NCBI GenBank assembly: GCA_964534415.1
Contig: CAZHOL010000010.1
Coordinates: forward strand, 1-20,857
DNA length: 20,857 nt
Direction: 5' to 3'
Source of the DNA: CAYLNC01 sp964534415
GTDB lineage: Bacteria; Patescibacteriota; Minisyncoccia; Phycocordibacterales; JAACPR01
Shown: piece by piece, positions 14,231 through 20,857 of the stretch
Numbering within the stretch: the first letter of the stretch is position 1
Layout of the letters: each line of letters begins with the position of its first letter
Notes under the pieces: model-generated
Told to the model about the DNA's origin: nothing
What the model saw: only the letters and a program-made list of their open reading frames with translations
Database searches by the model: none
Made by a program: the position numbers and the translations under genes

Positions 14231-15289
14231 TCACAATGTTTCGCTGATAATACCACCACCCAAGCATTCCCCACCCCTATAAAAAACTATTGATTGACCC
14301 ATAGACACAGACTCAATTTTGTCCTTGAAATTAAAGGTATTTCGCACATCTTTTGAGAAATAACCAGGTATTTTATGACCGCGATAGCGTATCATCGCGG
14401 TAATTTCTTCGTCGGATGAAAAATTATCATTGATAAAGTTAATTGCTTCAATCATTACACCACTTACACTATTTTTTTGTTGTTCAATATCTGAAACTGT
14501 TACGGTGTTCTTGCTCAAATCCTTGCTCACAATGTAATGTGGTTTAGATATGATCTCTCCATTATTAATACGGAATCCATGTCTCTCGCCAATTGTGTAC
14601 AACTCTGCGCCATCATGTTCGCCGATAACTTCACCTGATAGATTCAGTACTGGGCCCGTCGAAGTTTTAATGTATCTCCTCAGGAAGTTTTTAATATCGA
14701 CATGACCGACAAAACATAGACCTTGGCTGTCTTTTTTTGTTGAGGTGTGCAGACCATATTTTTCTGCAATTGCTCTGACTTCGCTTTTTTGGAGATGACC
14801 AATTGGAAATAGAACCTTTGAAAGCTTTTCTTGGCTGATAGTCCACAAAAAATACGTTTGATCTTTTTCTGTATCGACAGAATTCAACATTAAAAATTTT
14901 CCATTCTTTTCAATTTTTTGTGCATAATGACCAGTAGCGACGTATTCAGCACCATGTTTCTCGGCAAAATCTAGAAAGCCGCCGAATTTAATTTGTTTGT
15001 TACACATAACATCTGGATTCGGTGTTCTTCCCTTGGAATATTCATCTATTAGATAATCGATGACCTCTTTTTTATATTCTTTTTCCAAGTCACACATCAG
15101 AAATGGAATTTCAAGTTTAGCGCAAACACGCATTGCGTCTCTCATCTCGGCTCTCCAATTACATGGCAGAAAATCTGGGTGCCAAGCTTTAATAAAAACA
15201 CCTGTTACGTCATAACCGCCCTGTTTTAATAGTAGAGCAGATACAGAGCTATCAACACCTCCTGAGAGTCCAACAAAAACCTTTTTCAT
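14231..15289 (-). CDS. mnmA: tRNA-specific 2-thiouridylase MnmA
   Basis: Places the 2-thio group on wobble uridine 34 of Lys, Glu and Gln tRNAs, using ATP and a persulfide relay. 352 residues. The PP-loop SGGVDSS is at 9-15. The two catalytic cysteines are C96 (TPNPDVMCNKQIKF) and C192 (DSQGLCFVGH). ATGHYAQ and DQTYFLW follow the family, and the C-terminal beta-barrel ends in SIVFYRGGECLGGGII. The stop is TGA at the point where the family normally ends, so TGA is a stop in this organism. The start is 18 bases past the mltG stop; TGC-TAATCT (extended -10-like) ends 6 bases before the ATG, a weak leaderless candidate. Confidence 0.97.
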   Translation of the reverse strand: MKKVFVGLSGGVDSSVSALLLKQGGYDVTGVFIKAWHPDFLPCNWRAEMRDAMRVCAKLEIPFLMCDLEKEYKKEVIDYLIDEYSKGRTPNPDVMCNKQIKFGGFLDFAEKHGAEYVATGHYAQKIEKNGKFLMLNSVDTEKDQTYFLWTISQEKLSKVLFPIGHLQKSEVRAIAEKYGLHTSTKKDSQGLCFVGHVDIKNFLRRYIKTSTGPVLNLSGEVIGEHDGAELYTIGERHGFRINNGEIISKPHYIVSKDLSKNTVTVSDIEQQKNSVSGVMIEAINFINDNFSSDEEITAMIRYRGHKIPGYFSKDVRNTFNFKDKIESVSMGQSIVFYRGGECLGGGIISETL

Positions 15290-15307
15290 GTTTTTAGATT
15301 AGCACAT

Positions 15308-16270
15308 TTAGTCCAAATATAAAGCCCTGTTTTGCTTGTGACCTTCAAACGATTTTGCGTAATACATTTTTCCATCTCTACCTGTTAGAAAATATAGGTT
15401 ATTTGTTTCTGTTGGATTGGCAGCAGCATTAATCGATTCAATCCCAGGATTACCGATAGCGGTCGGCGTGAGACCGATTTTGTTATATGTGTTATATAGA
15501 CTGTCACTCTTCAAGTCATCTATAGTTAATTGATCCGTCCCCTTTCCGATTGAATAAACAAATGGTGCGTCAACTTGCAATGGCATACCTAGTTCGAATC
15601 TCTTCCAAAGGATGTTTGCAATCTCTTGTCTGCTATCTGCGGTTGCCTCCTTCTCAACTATCGAAGCCATAATTATTATTTGTTCCAAATTATATTTTGA
15701 TTTTTGAATATTGTCAGAAATAGAATTGATTTTTTTGTTGAAGTTTTTCCTGAGAACTTCTATTACCTCATCAGCTGTTACATTTGAGTTAAACTTGTAA
15801 GTATCCGGAAACAAATAACCTTCAAGTGCATTAGTTTTTTGTTTGAATTCTTCGGCGATAAAATTACTGATTCTATTTTTTATTTCTTGAGCCATTTCAG
15901 CATTAGTCATTCCTTCAGTTAAAGTCACGACCGTAGTTGGTAATCCGTAATTAGAATTTTTGATTCTTTTTGCTACAGCAAAAACATTTTGCGGTTCTGA
16001 AAATAAATATTCGCCAGATCCGATTGTTGATTTTCGAGAAATTTGAATATATAAATTGAAAAGCGAGCTGGACTTAATGATATTTTTTTCCTTCAAATCT
16101 CGTGAGACTGATTTTATTGATTCTCCTTTTTCAATCATAACTATCTGTCCACCCGCAAAATCTCTAGGCGCCAAAGAAACTATTACAGTAATCGATATGA
16201 AAAATATCAACACAATAACCGCGAGAGATATTCTGAAAAAAATCTTTCTGTCTTGCATGTATGAAAACAT
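15308..16270 (-). CDS. mltG: Endolytic murein transglycosylase MltG
   Basis: Membrane-anchored lytic transglycosylase (YceG-like) that cleaves nascent glycan strands and limits their length. 320 residues. A transmembrane helix is at about 13-33, followed by a LysM-like segment (IEKGESIKSVSRDLKEKNII, 46-65). The catalytic block is LEQIIIMASIVEKEA with the essential Glu at E206, after EGYLFPDTYKF, and the domain closes with YNTYNKIGLTPTAIGNPG and SINAAANP. All hallmarks are present. The ATG is 2 bases after the upstream stop, so coupled translation is likely; a second in-frame ATG lies 4 codons later. It implies a peptidoglycan wall in this organism. Confidence 0.95.
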   Translation of the reverse strand: MFSYMQDRKIFFRISLAVIVLIFFISITVIVSLAPRDFAGGQIVMIEKGESIKSVSRDLKEKNIIKSSSLFNLYIQISRKSTIGSGEYLFSEPQNVFAVAKRIKNSNYGLPTTVVTLTEGMTNAEMAQEIKNRISNFIAEEFKQKTNALEGYLFPDTYKFNSNVTADEVIEVLRKNFNKKINSISDNIQKSKYNLEQIIIMASIVEKEATADSRQEIANILWKRFELGMPLQVDAPFVYSIGKGTDQLTIDDLKSDSLYNTYNKIGLTPTAIGNPGIESINAAANPTETNNLYFLTGRDGKMYYAKSFEGHKQNRALYLD

Positions 16271-16272
16271 AT

Positions 16273-17271
16273 TTAAACTGGTAAATTGTCTGGTGCCTCT
16301 CCTTTTCTAGACTGAACTCTTTTGAGAGAAGGAGTGTTAGCGGATTGGCCTGGAAAGTGATAAATAGTAGCCAATTCCTCTGAATTGAGAATGAATTTTT
16401 TTCTATCTTTCCATTTTGGAAAACCAAAATAATTTATTCCTACGAAAGTTGTTCCGAAGTAACTGCGAGTTTTATAATCATCAAATATTTGTTTGACCAT
16501 TCGTATTGATGGATTTCCAAACCATGACTGCCAAGGATAATCAGTTCCTGTGTGATTTTGTGGTTTAAATCCATTGAGACTGAGCGAGTTGTATTGTTTG
16601 AATGCACCAATCAAAGCTCCAATCGTGGTACCCTCGAACGCGTCCTTTTTTGCAATGTATAGTCCTCGGATTCCACAATCAAAACCAGGTTTCGAAACAC
16701 TGCGCTCAATCGCACTAATTTTTTCAATTTCACCTTTAGTTGGATTTGGAAATCCCGGCGAACCGTCCGCATTTTTCGGTGCTGATTTCTCACGAATTTC
16801 TTTGATTAGTGTCTTGGCCTCTTCCTGCCANNNNNNNNNNNNNNNNNNNNNNNNNNNNNNNNNNNNNNNNNNNNNNNNNNNNNNNNNNNNNNNNNNNNNN
16901 NNNNNNNNNNNNNNNNNNNNNNNNNNNNNNGCACGTGTTCGAATATAGAAAGCTACTTCTCCACCATGAGATGCCATTTCGAGTGAAAAAACCGCGCGCT
17001 GTTTTCCTAAAACTTTTTTATCATACCAAGTTGCTTCACCACCTGTTTGATAAATTGCATTTAAGAAAAGTTCCATCGCAGCCGGGGTTTTAGTTACAAT
17101 TTTTGGAGGATAAATTCGCAACAAGATTTTCTTTTGCTTGGCATCGAATCTAGTTTGTGCAAAATCCACCCATGTTTTATAGATAAAGACAATCAAAAAA
17201 TAAAATACTGCAAATGGAAGAAAAAATAGAATGAAATCTAATACTTGTCCCGGTAGCTGTTCAAAATCCAT
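16273..17271 (-). CDS. CPR-type membrane protein of unknown function, broken by an assembly gap
   Basis: One N-terminal transmembrane helix (about 11-31) and a cytoplasmic or external domain with KTPAAMELFLNAIYQTGG, SLEMASHGGEVAFYIRT, then the gap, then IERSVSKPGFDCGIRGLYIAK, IGALIGAFKQYNSLSLNGF and YPWQSW. I recall this pattern as a conserved hypothetical of Parcubacteria (possibly the Pfam family DUF8128) but cannot be certain of the name. From memory the family has over 100 residues between the AFYIRT and WQEEA blocks, so the 34 unknown residues implied here are probably too few. The frame is open on both sides of the Ns. A leaderless-type promoter precedes it. mltG follows after 2 bases, so a cell-envelope role is possible. 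Confidence 0.7.
   Translation of the reverse strand: MDFEQLPGQVLDFILFFLPFAVFYFLIVFIYKTWVDFAQTRFDAKQKKILLRIYPPKIVTKTPAAMELFLNAIYQTGGEATWYDKKVLGKQRAVFSLEMASHGGEVAFYIRTRXXXXXXXXXXXXXXXXXXXXXXXXXXXXXXXXXXWQEEAKTLIKEIREKSAPKNADGSPGFPNPTKGEIEKISAIERSVSKPGFDCGIRGLYIAKKDAFEGTTIGALIGAFKQYNSLSLNGFKPQNHTGTDYPWQSWFGNPSIRMVKQIFDDYKTRSYFGTTFVGINYFGFPKWKDRKKFILNSEELATIYHFPGQSANTPSLKRVQSRKGEAPDNLPV
16831..16930. other. Assembly gap (100 Ns)
   Basis: Exactly 100 N characters, the usual placeholder length for a gap of unknown size. It lies inside a coding region. The real missing length should leave the frame open; 100 is not a multiple of 3, but the two sides are joined in the frame that the placeholder gives. 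Confidence 0.99.
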
Positions 17272-17278
17272 GTCTACA

Positions 17279-17307
17279 ATTCTATCATGTTTATAATTAT
17301 ATGTAAT
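17279..17307 (-). promoter_or_regulatory. Promoter of the gapped membrane protein and mltG; leaderless geometry
   Basis: ATTACA (17307-17302), 17 bases, TAGAAT (17284-17279) preceded by TGA (extended -10), then TGTAGAC and the ATG at 17271. Seven bases between -10 and ATG predict a leaderless transcript. It lies just after the terminator of the regulator gene. Confidence 0.65.
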
Positions 17308-17310
17308 TAG

Positions 17311-17340
17311 AAATAAACTCCCCGTGTGGAGAGTTTATTT
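17311..17340 (-). terminator. Hairpin terminator after the sigma-4/HARE-HTH gene
   Basis: On the minus strand, AAATAAACTCTCC-ACAC-GGGGAGTTTATTT pairs over 13 positions with a single U-G wobble. It begins 3 bases after the stop codon. The other strand would have a C-A mismatch, so the minus strand is the intended reader. The U-rich 3' arm (TTTATTT) serves as the tail. Confidence 0.7.
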
Positions 17341-17343
17341 TCT

Positions 17344-18378
17344 TTATTCTACTACTGAATATTTTCCGCTTGAATCTTTTTTGAAGAATTTTGAGTTCTG
17401 TAGATTAACCATAATGGTGTTTTCTTTTACATATCTCTCTTTCAAGACAGCGTCGATGATTTCTTTCTTTGTTATTGGACCCTTTTTCTTGATGATGTCA
17501 GCAATGACGTCCCGGACGACCCCAGATGAGTATCCCCATTCTGATAGGGCGTATAATCCGCGACCAACCAACACAAATCGACTATCTTTAATCAACTCAT
17601 TGTGACATGTTGCAACGTGTGCCTTCTTGTTGAAAAGTTTCTTGATCAATTCCGCAACCTCCTTGAAGTGAATTGGAGATCCGTGTCGTCTGATAACCAG
17701 ATATGCGTAGTCCCTGATTCCTTTGACGCTAATATTTGAAGATTCTGATTTTCCCCACTCTCCAAGAGGGTTTGAAGCAATAGTTTTCGACATTCTCAAC
17801 CATCGTTTTACAAATTCCTCGTTTCTGTATTCGTCTGAAACCGCTTCGAGATGATTTAGGAAATCTTTGATGATTTGAGTTTCAGAAACAATGTCTTCGT
17901 CACTTAGTTTTTCATAAAGTTTTTTAATCGCTTTTTCAACTTCACTAACAACTTTTTCATTTACATACCATCGATGTACAAAATGTCCATCTTCCTTTTT
18001 CTTGAAGAAATCGTTACCAACGACCAAAATAAAGTGAACATGATTTTGTATGCTGGCATTATCGCTAACATCATTTAGAAATTCTTCTTCAGAAACAACT
18101 CCACCGATTTTATGAACGGCGTCTTTGAGTTCCTGGAAATTTTTCTCTGATTCCTTGTATGAAGCAGATTTTCGAATAGCAGATAGGGCGTGCTCTTCGA
18201 TTTGTCGAACTCTTTCTCTAGTGATGTTGTACTCTGAACCAATTGATTCTAGAGTCATTTTAGCGCTATCTTTTATGCCTAGACCGTATCTTTTTGTTAG
18301 AACGTCCTGAGCTCTTTTGTTCAAAGAAGAGAGCAACTTTTTTGTTACTTGTTTTGGTTTAAACGATAACTTGATCAT
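17344..18378 (-). CDS. Regulator with sigma region 4-like HTH and HARE-HTH domain
   Basis: 344 residues from the ATG chosen here. Residues 19-72 (RAQDVLTKRYGLG, TLESIGSEYNITRERVRQIE) match sigma-70 region 4, the -35-binding helix-turn-helix. No region 2 is present, so it cannot act as a complete sigma factor. Residues 220-285 (RDYAYLVIRRHGSPIHFKEV, FVLVGRGLYALSEWGY) match HARE-HTH, the domain of the RNA polymerase delta subunit. A further winged-helix-like segment (about 287-344) follows. The likely role is an RNA-polymerase-associated or promoter-binding regulator. The frame extends to a GTG at 18444, but the predicted transcription start lies at about 18428, so that start is rejected. A short palindrome covers the ATG. 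Domain calls good, exact role unknown. Confidence 0.8.
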   Translation of the reverse strand: MIKLSFKPKQVTKKLLSSLNKRAQDVLTKRYGLGIKDSAKMTLESIGSEYNITRERVRQIEEHALSAIRKSASYKESEKNFQELKDAVHKIGGVVSEEEFLNDVSDNASIQNHVHFILVVGNDFFKKKEDGHFVHRWYVNEKVVSEVEKAIKKLYEKLSDEDIVSETQIIKDFLNHLEAVSDEYRNEEFVKRWLRMSKTIASNPLGEWGKSESSNISVKGIRDYAYLVIRRHGSPIHFKEVAELIKKLFNKKAHVATCHNELIKDSRFVLVGRGLYALSEWGYSSGVVRDVIADIIKKKGPITKKEIIDAVLKERYVKENTIMVNLQNSKFFKKDSSGKYSVVE

Positions 18379-18389
18379 TTTATAATGAT
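18374..18389 (-). promoter_or_regulatory. Palindrome covering the start codon of the regulator gene
   Basis: On the minus strand, ATCATT-ATAA-AATGAT: 6-bp arms with a 4-base loop, with the ATG (18378-18376) inside the right arm. In RNA the start codon would be paired. The stem is all A-U except one G-C, so it is weak. It could also be a DNA operator. Confidence 0.35.
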
Positions 18390-18434
18390 TAAAAGCGATT
18401 AATAAAACTACTGAGAACAAATATCTTGCTATTG

Positions 18435-18470
18435 AGCATAACACCTTGTTGTAATATTGTCAAAGGTGTT
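18435..18470 (-). promoter_or_regulatory. Promoter of the regulator gene bracketed by an inverted repeat
   Basis: TTGACA (18463-18458, a perfect -35), 17 bases, TATGCT (18440-18435). The arms AACACCTT (18470-18463) and AAGGTGTT (18447-18440) are perfect inverted copies 15 bases apart. They touch the -35 on one side and the first base of the -10 on the other. That is where a repressor dimer would block RNA polymerase. The regulator itself is an obvious candidate ligand, by inference. No U-run follows, so a leuS terminator is unlikely. Predicted leader about 50 bases. Confidence 0.6.
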
Positions 18471-18477
18471 GGTTACT

Positions 18478-20857
18478 CTATATCAAAATGTTGATAATTC
18501 TACCTTTAACGTAGATAACCTTCTTAATTTCGCTCTCCCCCACCCATTTAGAAACCTCGGGCATTACTAGCACAAGCTCTTTGAGCTCATCCTCTGAAAT
18601 ATCGACTCGAGCCTTTGTTACAGCCCTCATTTTACCATTGACCTGCACAGTAATGTTCACATCGTCATTTTCAAATTTTGACGCGTCATATTTTGGCCAG
18701 CATGAGTTAATAATAAATCCATCACCGTCACATTTTTCCCACAACTCTTCTGTGATGTGTGGTGCACAGACTGACAAAAGCTTCAAAAATAATTTAAAGT
18801 CATCTTTGTTAATTTTTTGTTTTTCAACAATATTTGTGAAAGTCATTAATTGAGCAATTCCGGCATTGAATTTTAATTGTTCAAATTCTTCGCCGACTCT
18901 TTTGATGACTTTGTGAATCGTTTTTGAAACTTCTTCTGAAGACTCGTCGGAAATATTCTCAGAAATTTTCCAAACTCTTTCCAAAAATCTACGAACACCG
19001 ACTACACCGTTTGGATCCCATGGATATGAACCAACTTCTGAATACGGACCAATGAATGCCAGGTACATTCTGACTGTGTCAGCACCAAGCTTCTCAACAA
19101 GAGGATCCGGCTCAATAACATTACCTTTTGATTTTGACATTTTGTTTCCGTCTGGTCCCAAAATCAGTCCACGATTTATTCGATTAATGAATGGTTCGCT
19201 CTCTGCGACTAATCCCAAATCGAACATGACTTTGTAGAAGAAGCGAGAAAAGAGAAGGTGCATGGTCGTATGCTCGGCACCACCTGAATAGAATTTCACG
19301 GGCATCCACGATTTAATTTTTTTTACGTCGGCAAATTTTTCTGAATTTTTTGGATCAACGTATCGCAAATAGTACCAAGATGAATCGATAAAAGTATCGA
19401 GCGTGTCAGTTTCTCTTTCTGCATCACCCCCACATTTTGGACATTTCACATTTACCCAACCAGTTGCCTTGGCGAGTGGAGATTTTCCATCCTCATGTGG
19501 TAAATAATCATCAACTTCAGGAAGTTTTATCGGTAAATCACTCTCAGGAACAGGAACGACGCCGCATTTTGAGCAGTGAATCATTGGAATTGGACATCCC
19601 CAGTATCGCTGTCGTGAAATCAACCAATCTCGGAGACGATAATTCTTTGAAAGTTTTCCGCCGACTTTCTCTGTGATTTTTTTGAAAGCTTCATCTGAAG
19701 TCATCCCGGTAAACTCGCCGGAGTTAACTAGAATTCCCTTTTCGGTTCGTTTTTTTGTAGAGATATCAACATCAATAACTTGTCGAATTGGAAGACCAAA
19801 TTTCAGCGCAAATTCATAATCGCGTTCGTCGTGTGCAGGCACTGCCATAATTGCACCAGTTCCATATCCGGCTAAAACATAATCAGCTATGAAAATCGGA
19901 ACAGTCTCTCCATTTGCGGGATTAATCGCCATGACGCCATCCAATTTCACTCCAGTTTTGTTTTTTGTCTCTGCCTGTCTGTCCATTTCTGTTTTTTTGC
20001 TAGTTTGAAGTACATAGTCAGCGACTTCGTCGGCATTTTTAACTGAACCAGAAAGTTTCGCCACTAATTCATGTTCTGGAGCGAGAACTAAATATGTCAC
20101 ACCGAACAAAGTGTCAGGTCGTGTGGTGAAAACTTCAATCTGCTCTGACGAATTTTCAATTTTAAAATTAATTTTGGCACCCTCACTACGACCAATCCAA
20201 TTTCTCTGTGCAATTTTGATCGGTTCAGGCCAATTCAACGCATCGAGGTCATCAACCAAACGATCTGCGTACTCTGTAATTTTAAATTGCCACTGATTGA
20301 GTTTCTTTTGGAAGACTTCATTATCGCATCTCTCACATCGACCATTTTTGACTTGCTCATTTGCGAGCACAGTCTTACAGCTCGGACACCAGTTGGCGTT
20401 CGTCTCCGCCTGATATGCGAGACCTTTTTCGTAGAATTTTAGGAAAAGCCATTGCGTCCATTTGTAATATTCAGGATCACAGGTCGCAATTTTTCTATCC
20501 CAGTCGAATGAGGCACCCATCGAGCGGAGTTGACCTTCCATAAATTCCATGTTTGAGTAAGTCCAATCACGTGGATTTAATTTTCTTTTTATCGCGGCAT
20601 TCTCTGCAGGCAATCCGAAAGCATCGAATCCAACAGGAAACAAAACATTTTTACCCATCATGCGTCGCATTCTGGCGTAAATATCAGTGACAGCAAAAGC
20701 GTACCAGTGACCAACATGCAAATTTCCGGACGGATATGGAAATTCTACGAGGACGTATTCATTCTCGGCTTCAGGTTTACTATCTTTAATTTTAAAAACT
20801 CCTTTTTCTGCCCATTTATCCTGCCACTTTTTCTCGATGGCTTTGTGATTGTATTCG
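18478..20857 (-). CDS. leuS: Leucyl-tRNA synthetase, first residues beyond the window
   Basis: Charges tRNA-Leu; class I. 792 residues are visible; the frame enters at 20857 with EYNHKAIEKKWQDKWAEKG, close to the normal N-terminus, so only a few residues are missing. The TTG at 20721 is an internal Leu codon. The HIGH motif is HVGH (47-50 of the visible part) and KMSKS is near 571-575. The CP1 editing domain has TTRPDTLFG and GTGAIMAVPAHDERDYEF, with the Asp that prevents mischarging. Two zinc-knuckle pairs are seen (CPSC...CERC and CSKC...CPKC). The C-terminus VIYVKGRIINI is the family's last strand. It looks complete and active, slightly shorter than the E. coli enzyme. Confidence 0.97.
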   Translation of the reverse strand, partial: EYNHKAIEKKWQDKWAEKGVFKIKDSKPEAENEYVLVEFPYPSGNLHVGHWYAFAVTDIYARMRRMMGKNVLFPVGFDAFGLPAENAAIKRKLNPRDWTYSNMEFMEGQLRSMGASFDWDRKIATCDPEYYKWTQWLFLKFYEKGLAYQAETNANWCPSCKTVLANEQVKNGRCERCDNEVFQKKLNQWQFKITEYADRLVDDLDALNWPEPIKIAQRNWIGRSEGAKINFKIENSSEQIEVFTTRPDTLFGVTYLVLAPEHELVAKLSGSVKNADEVADYVLQTSKKTEMDRQAETKNKTGVKLDGVMAINPANGETVPIFIADYVLAGYGTGAIMAVPAHDERDYEFALKFGLPIRQVIDVDISTKKRTEKGILVNSGEFTGMTSDEAFKKITEKVGGKLSKNYRLRDWLISRQRYWGCPIPMIHCSKCGVVPVPESDLPIKLPEVDDYLPHEDGKSPLAKATGWVNVKCPKCGGDAERETDTLDTFIDSSWYYLRYVDPKNSEKFADVKKIKSWMPVKFYSGGAEHTTMHLLFSRFFYKVMFDLGLVAESEPFINRINRGLILGPDGNKMSKSKGNVIEPDPLVEKLGADTVRMYLAFIGPYSEVGSYPWDPNGVVGVRRFLERVWKISENISDESSEEVSKTIHKVIKRVGEEFEQLKFNAGIAQLMTFTNIVEKQKINKDDFKLFLKLLSVCAPHITEELWEKCDGDGFIINSCWPKYDASKFENDDVNITVQVNGKMRAVTKARVDISEDELKELVLVMPEVSKWVGESEIKKVIYVKGRIINILI

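Noticed and set aside
18379..18444. N-terminal extension of the regulator from GTG 18444, which would add a hydrophobic segment
   Set aside because: The GTG lies within the promoter spacer, upstream of the predicted transcription start near 18428, and the added residues do not belong to the sigma-4 domain.
18440..18470. leuS transcription terminator formed by the inverted repeat
   Set aside because: 15-base loop and no U-run on the minus strand; position across the -35 and spacer fits an operator better.

Overview
The window looks like a chromosome segment from a member of the Candidate Phyla Radiation (Patescibacteria), most likely a Parcubacteria-type lineage. The evidence is short or trimmed housekeeping proteins (uL13 without its usual N- and C-terminal extensions, AlaRS ending right after the editing domain), CPR-typical membrane proteins of unknown role (a baseplate-J-like protein, an actin-fold protein, a gapped membrane protein), and tight gene packing. 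TGA is used as a stop (mnmA, pemK, the actin-fold gene), so the standard bacterial code applies and the TGA-to-Gly code of Gracilibacteria/Absconditabacteria does not. All protein genes lie on the minus strand. I see no rRNA, tRNA, CRISPR array or IS element, and no gene-free stretch longer than 300 bases.

Layout, read 5'->3' on the minus strand (right to left). First comes leuS (20857-18478, its first residues cut by the window edge), then a regulator joining a sigma-region-4-like HTH to a HARE-HTH (18378-17344), with a promoter bracketed by an inverted repeat and a terminator behind it. Next is a packed run: a membrane protein broken by 100 Ns (17271-16273), mltG, mnmA, a small membrane-anchored protein, alaS, a PilM/FtsA-like actin-fold protein and a baseplate-J-like protein (ending 9370). 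The translation/transcription operon follows: infA-rpmJ-rpsM-rpsK-rpsD-rpoA-rplQ-rplM-rpsI (9328-5326), closed by a hairpin terminator. The last part is a chaperone region with accessory genes: a PemK/MazF-like toxin gene, grpE, a large ATPase-TOPRIM nuclease-like gene, a 99-residue hypothetical protein, and dnaK, which runs off the left edge.

Two things stand out beyond the gene list. First, many genes have a -10 box only 6-9 bases before the start codon (grpE, the 99-aa gene, the actin-fold gene, the gapped membrane protein, infA, the baseplate-J-like gene), so leaderless or near-leaderless mRNAs seem common here. This resolves several start codons, most clearly grpE. Second, on the otherwise gene-free plus strand there is a strong promoter (4737-4764) followed after about 50 bases by a 9-bp hairpin with a U-rich tail. 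It predicts a ~50-nt RNA exactly antisense to the 3' end of the pemK-like gene and divergent from grpE. The ATPase-TOPRIM gene sits between grpE and dnaK and uses arginine codons very differently from the ribosomal genes, which suggests it is an acquired, possibly anti-phage, gene.
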